Source of the DNA: Desulfocucumis sp964643075 | Lineage (GTDB): Bacteria; Bacillota; Desulfotomaculia; Desulfotomaculales; Desulfocucumaceae | Direction: 5' to 3' | Length of the DNA: 64,000 nt | NCBI GenBank assembly: GCA_964643075.1 | Contig: CAZXQO010000001.1 | Coordinates: forward strand, 124,001-188,000 | Part shown: positions 62,426 through 64,000 of the stretch, one piece after another | Position numbering within the stretch: the stretch's first letter is position 1 | Layout of the letters: each line of letters opens with the position of its first letter | Made by a program: the position numbers and the translations under genes | Notes under the pieces: generated by a model | What the model was told of the DNA's origin: nothing | The model's input: only the letters and a program-made list of their open reading frames with translations | Database searches by the model: none

Positions 62426-62671
62426 AAGGCAAATCCGCCGATTACTATAATGGGTTATTAAATACGATTTCACAATTAAAGGAATGCAAATAAATGGAGG
62501 TGAGATTTGTGAATAGAATTCAAACCCCCAGATGCAGGAGCACGTAAGACAAAATAACAATGAAGCTATTCCTGAATAATTTGGAAATAGAATGCATCGG
62601 GATAAGGTATCCATTAAAATTCTTCATAACTATTTGTATATTGAGTAGATTAAAAGGAGCGTGATGTTAAT

Positions 62672-63147
62672 ATGAATATTTCATCAATTTCATCTGCGTC
62701 AAGTAGCACTTATTCTACTGTGAATAATAATAATGAAGTAGCACAGCTTAAAAAACAAAAGGCAAATCTTATGAAGGAACTACAAAAACTTCAACAAAGT
62801 AATGTGATGAAAATACGAAACAAGAAGAAATCAAACTATTACAACAGCAAATACAGCTAATTGATGCACAAATTCAAGGTGCAAGCAATACTAGTTCTAC
62901 CATGAATACGCAAAGCACTGATAACAGGAAAGGACAAGATCCTTTTTTAACCGATGCAGCAAAGGTTTTAGGCACCTCATCCGACGATCTCAAATCCCAA
63001 CTAGATTCGGGCACGGACTTACAAACAATTATTAAAAACCAAAATTTATCTGTGGAAGATTTTCAGCAACAGATGATTACACTTTTTAATAATCGTCACG
63101 CTGCTGACGTCGATCAAATTGGAAACATTGTTAATACAAAGATCTAA
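62672..63147 (+). pseudogene. FlxA-like protein gene with a frameshift
   Basis: Two frames join into one protein of about 158 residues if one base is restored near 62805. The first 44 codons read MNISSISSASSSTYSTVNNN, then NEVAQLKKQKANLMKELQKL and QQSN. The second part reads DENTKQEEIKLLQQQIQLID then AQIQGASNTSSTMNTQ, the coiled-coil pattern of FlxA-like proteins. A helical tail follows (FLTDAAKVLGTSSDDLKSQL; LSVEDFQQQMITLF). AAAAGGAGCG precedes the ATG. The shift may be mutation, sequencing error or, less likely, programmed. Confidence 0.65.
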
Positions 63148-63199
63148 TAATAAACACTATAATTAACACCACGCTCATACTTTTCAACCTTGGCAACGA

Positions 63200-63442
63200 T
63201 TAATTCTGTTGATTGGTGTTAGAAGGTGCTGTCTTTTGAGACCCATCTCCACCCATCTCTGGCCCTGTACCTAGCTTACTCAAATCCATATCCTGCATTC
63301 TGGTCAGCATGCTTTGGGCCTGTTCTGCGGTTAATTTCCCTTGGGATACCTGAGTATCTAATTCTGTTTTCATTTTAGCTAACAATTTCTCCTTCAGTTG
63401 AGCAAGGGTCATCCCCTTGTTGCCGGCAATCTGACTTAACAC
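63200..63442 (-). CDS. Small helical protein, possibly 5'-damaged, under box copy C
   Basis: 80 codons from a GTG at 63442: IAGNKGMTLAQLKEKLLAKM, then DTQVSQGKLTAEQAQSMLTR, then a Gly/Gln/Asn-rich tail. Charged and helical, no signal peptide; family not recognised. The only good ribosome site (GGGAGG, near 63470) precedes a GTG in another frame (GTGTTTGATACTTTGCAAGA). Adding one base there would give an N-terminus VFDTLARAQVLSQ, so a frameshift near the start is likely. Box copy C and its -10 lie about 80 bp upstream of the start. Confidence 0.5.
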   Translation of the reverse strand: MLSQIAGNKGMTLAQLKEKLLAKMKTELDTQVSQGKLTAEQAQSMLTRMQDMDLSKLGTGPEMGGDGSQKTAPSNTNQQN

Positions 63443-63522
63443 CTGGGCTCTTGCAAAGTATCAAACACCTCCCTGTAAAAAAATTCATCAAGCATCTTCC
63501 TGCAAAACAACTCGACTCTCCA

Positions 63523-63598
63523 ATAATAACCACTTCAACTGAATTTTTCCTTAACGGTAACTGAACGTTAATTGAGTAATGGCTGAATATATGCTGAA
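63523..63598 (-). promoter_or_regulatory. TTCAG-box array and promoter (copy C)
   Basis: Six boxes at 11-bp period (plus-strand coordinates 63594, 63583, 63572, 63561, 63550, 63539) with the order TTCAG, TTCAG, CTCAA, TTCAG, TTAAG, TTCAG, then 10 nt and TATTAT (63528-63523). It drives the small helical protein gene at 63200-63442. Confidence 0.8.
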
Positions 63599-63612
63599 AA
63601 AAGGCATATATT

Positions 63613-63677
63613 GGGGATATTCCTTCTCTAATTTGTATAGAACTAGGAGCTTTATATAGTACAAGAAGGTGTGTCCC
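63613..63677. repeat. REP-like repeat, long-loop copy
   Basis: GGGGATATTCCTTCT (63613 on) faces AGAAGGTGTGTCCC (ending 63677). It is the same ends as the hairpins at 5708 and 61800 but with a loop of about 35 nt. Confidence 0.45.
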
Positions 63678-63684
63678 ATTTCCT

Positions 63685-63730
63685 TAAAAAAACGGCATTC
63701 CTACACGGGTAAACCGCGACAGAATGCCGT
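63685..63730 (-). terminator. Terminator preceding box copy C
   Basis: ACGGCATTC (63692-63700) pairs with GAATGCCGT (63722-63730), and a T run follows on the minus strand. It should end the GGDEF gene at 63820 and holds the same place before the box as in copies A and B. Confidence 0.75.
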
Positions 63731-63819
63731 AATTAAAACCTGACCATATGAACTTTAGATACATTTCGGTTATTAATGAAGCCAGATATATTAACGTTAT
63801 CCAAAAGTCTTCAGCGTTA

Positions 63820-64000
63820 TCAACTGTCTGATTTAAGTCCCGCCTCCGCTATACATACCCTGTTTCTGCCTTCGGCTTTGGCCCGGTAGAGAGCTTCATC
63901 TGCCTTGCTGATCAATGCATCAAGTTTTTCTTCCAAGCCGCCTTCCAGTGCAGCAACACCGAAACTGGCTGTTACGCCGATATATTGGGAATTATCAGGT
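63820..64000 (-). CDS. GGDEF-domain protein (C-terminal end only)
   Basis: The gene enters from the right edge. The last 59 codons read QYIGVTASFGVAALEGGLEE, then KLDALISKADEALYRAKAEG and RNRVCIAEAG, the standard end of a diguanylate cyclase domain (SFGVA strand, ADEALYRAKAEGRNRV helix). The GGDEF motif itself is outside the window, so activity cannot be judged. Confidence 0.88.
   Translation of the reverse strand, partial: PDNSQYIGVTASFGVAALEGGLEEKLDALISKADEALYRAKAEGRNRVCIAEAGLKSDS

Overview
The window comes from a Gram-positive, anaerobic, spore-former-type Firmicute, most like the Desulfotomaculum/Pelotomaculum (Peptococcaceae) group. The clues are AGGAGG-type ribosome sites with frequent TTG/GTG starts, a SleB/LysM hydrolase under a ydaO (c-di-AMP) riboswitch, a SigI-type sigma factor, a [FeFe]-hydrogenase-like redox sensor and a BirA-type biotin operator. 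This assignment is inferred from gene content; no rRNA is present.

Layout. 0-8 kb is housekeeping on the minus strand: bioD-bioA behind a promoter/BirA operator; an operon of a DHH-CBS-CCA nucleotidyltransferase fusion, a site-2 protease and trpS; a composite REP/MITE-like repeat; a coiled-coil gene built on 42-bp repeats; and a TrpB2-type tryptophan synthase beta chain. 8-15 kb holds small unknown genes, a DUF3298-like protein, a probable 6S-like RNA, an Fsr-type MFS exporter, orphan sigI, the c-di-AMP riboswitch with its hydrolase, and a diguanylate cyclase. 15-22 kb is a minus-strand signalling operon: a 7TM/PAS histidine kinase, a receiver protein, a large hydrogenase-like sensor fused to kinase and receivers, and a class III nucleotide cyclase. 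22-28 kb has an ABC-F ATPase, ablAB (N-acetyl-beta-lysine osmolyte) and a copper-amine-oxidase-type stalk protein.

28.8-43.5 kb is a RiPP cluster. It has three Nif11-type precursors with 70-residue leaders ending AGG, a PoyD-like radical SAM epimerase, a B12-type radical SAM enzyme, two NHLM-type ABC transporters (one with a C39 leader peptidase) and their HlyD adaptor. An amino-acid symporter and two orphan substrate-binding lipoproteins follow. A hybrid kinase and an OmpR-type regulator lie divergently beside it (43.9-47.8 kb). The product is predicted to be a small hydrophobic peptide carrying D-amino acids.

47.9-64 kb is a cell-surface module: GT39, polyprenyl-phosphate GT2, GtrA, GalE and a truncated mannosyltransferase, then a MacAB-type exporter and a kinase/OmpR-type regulator pair. 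Four minus-strand promoters here carry the same array of five or six TTCAG-like boxes repeated every 11 bp. Each array ends exactly 10 nt before a -10 hexamer, and one lies in front of the regulator gene itself, which points to an autoregulated regulon. The terminator-box-GT39 segment has been copied and has decayed at least twice. Many pseudogene scraps and REP-like palindromes show that this end of the window is being remodelled.
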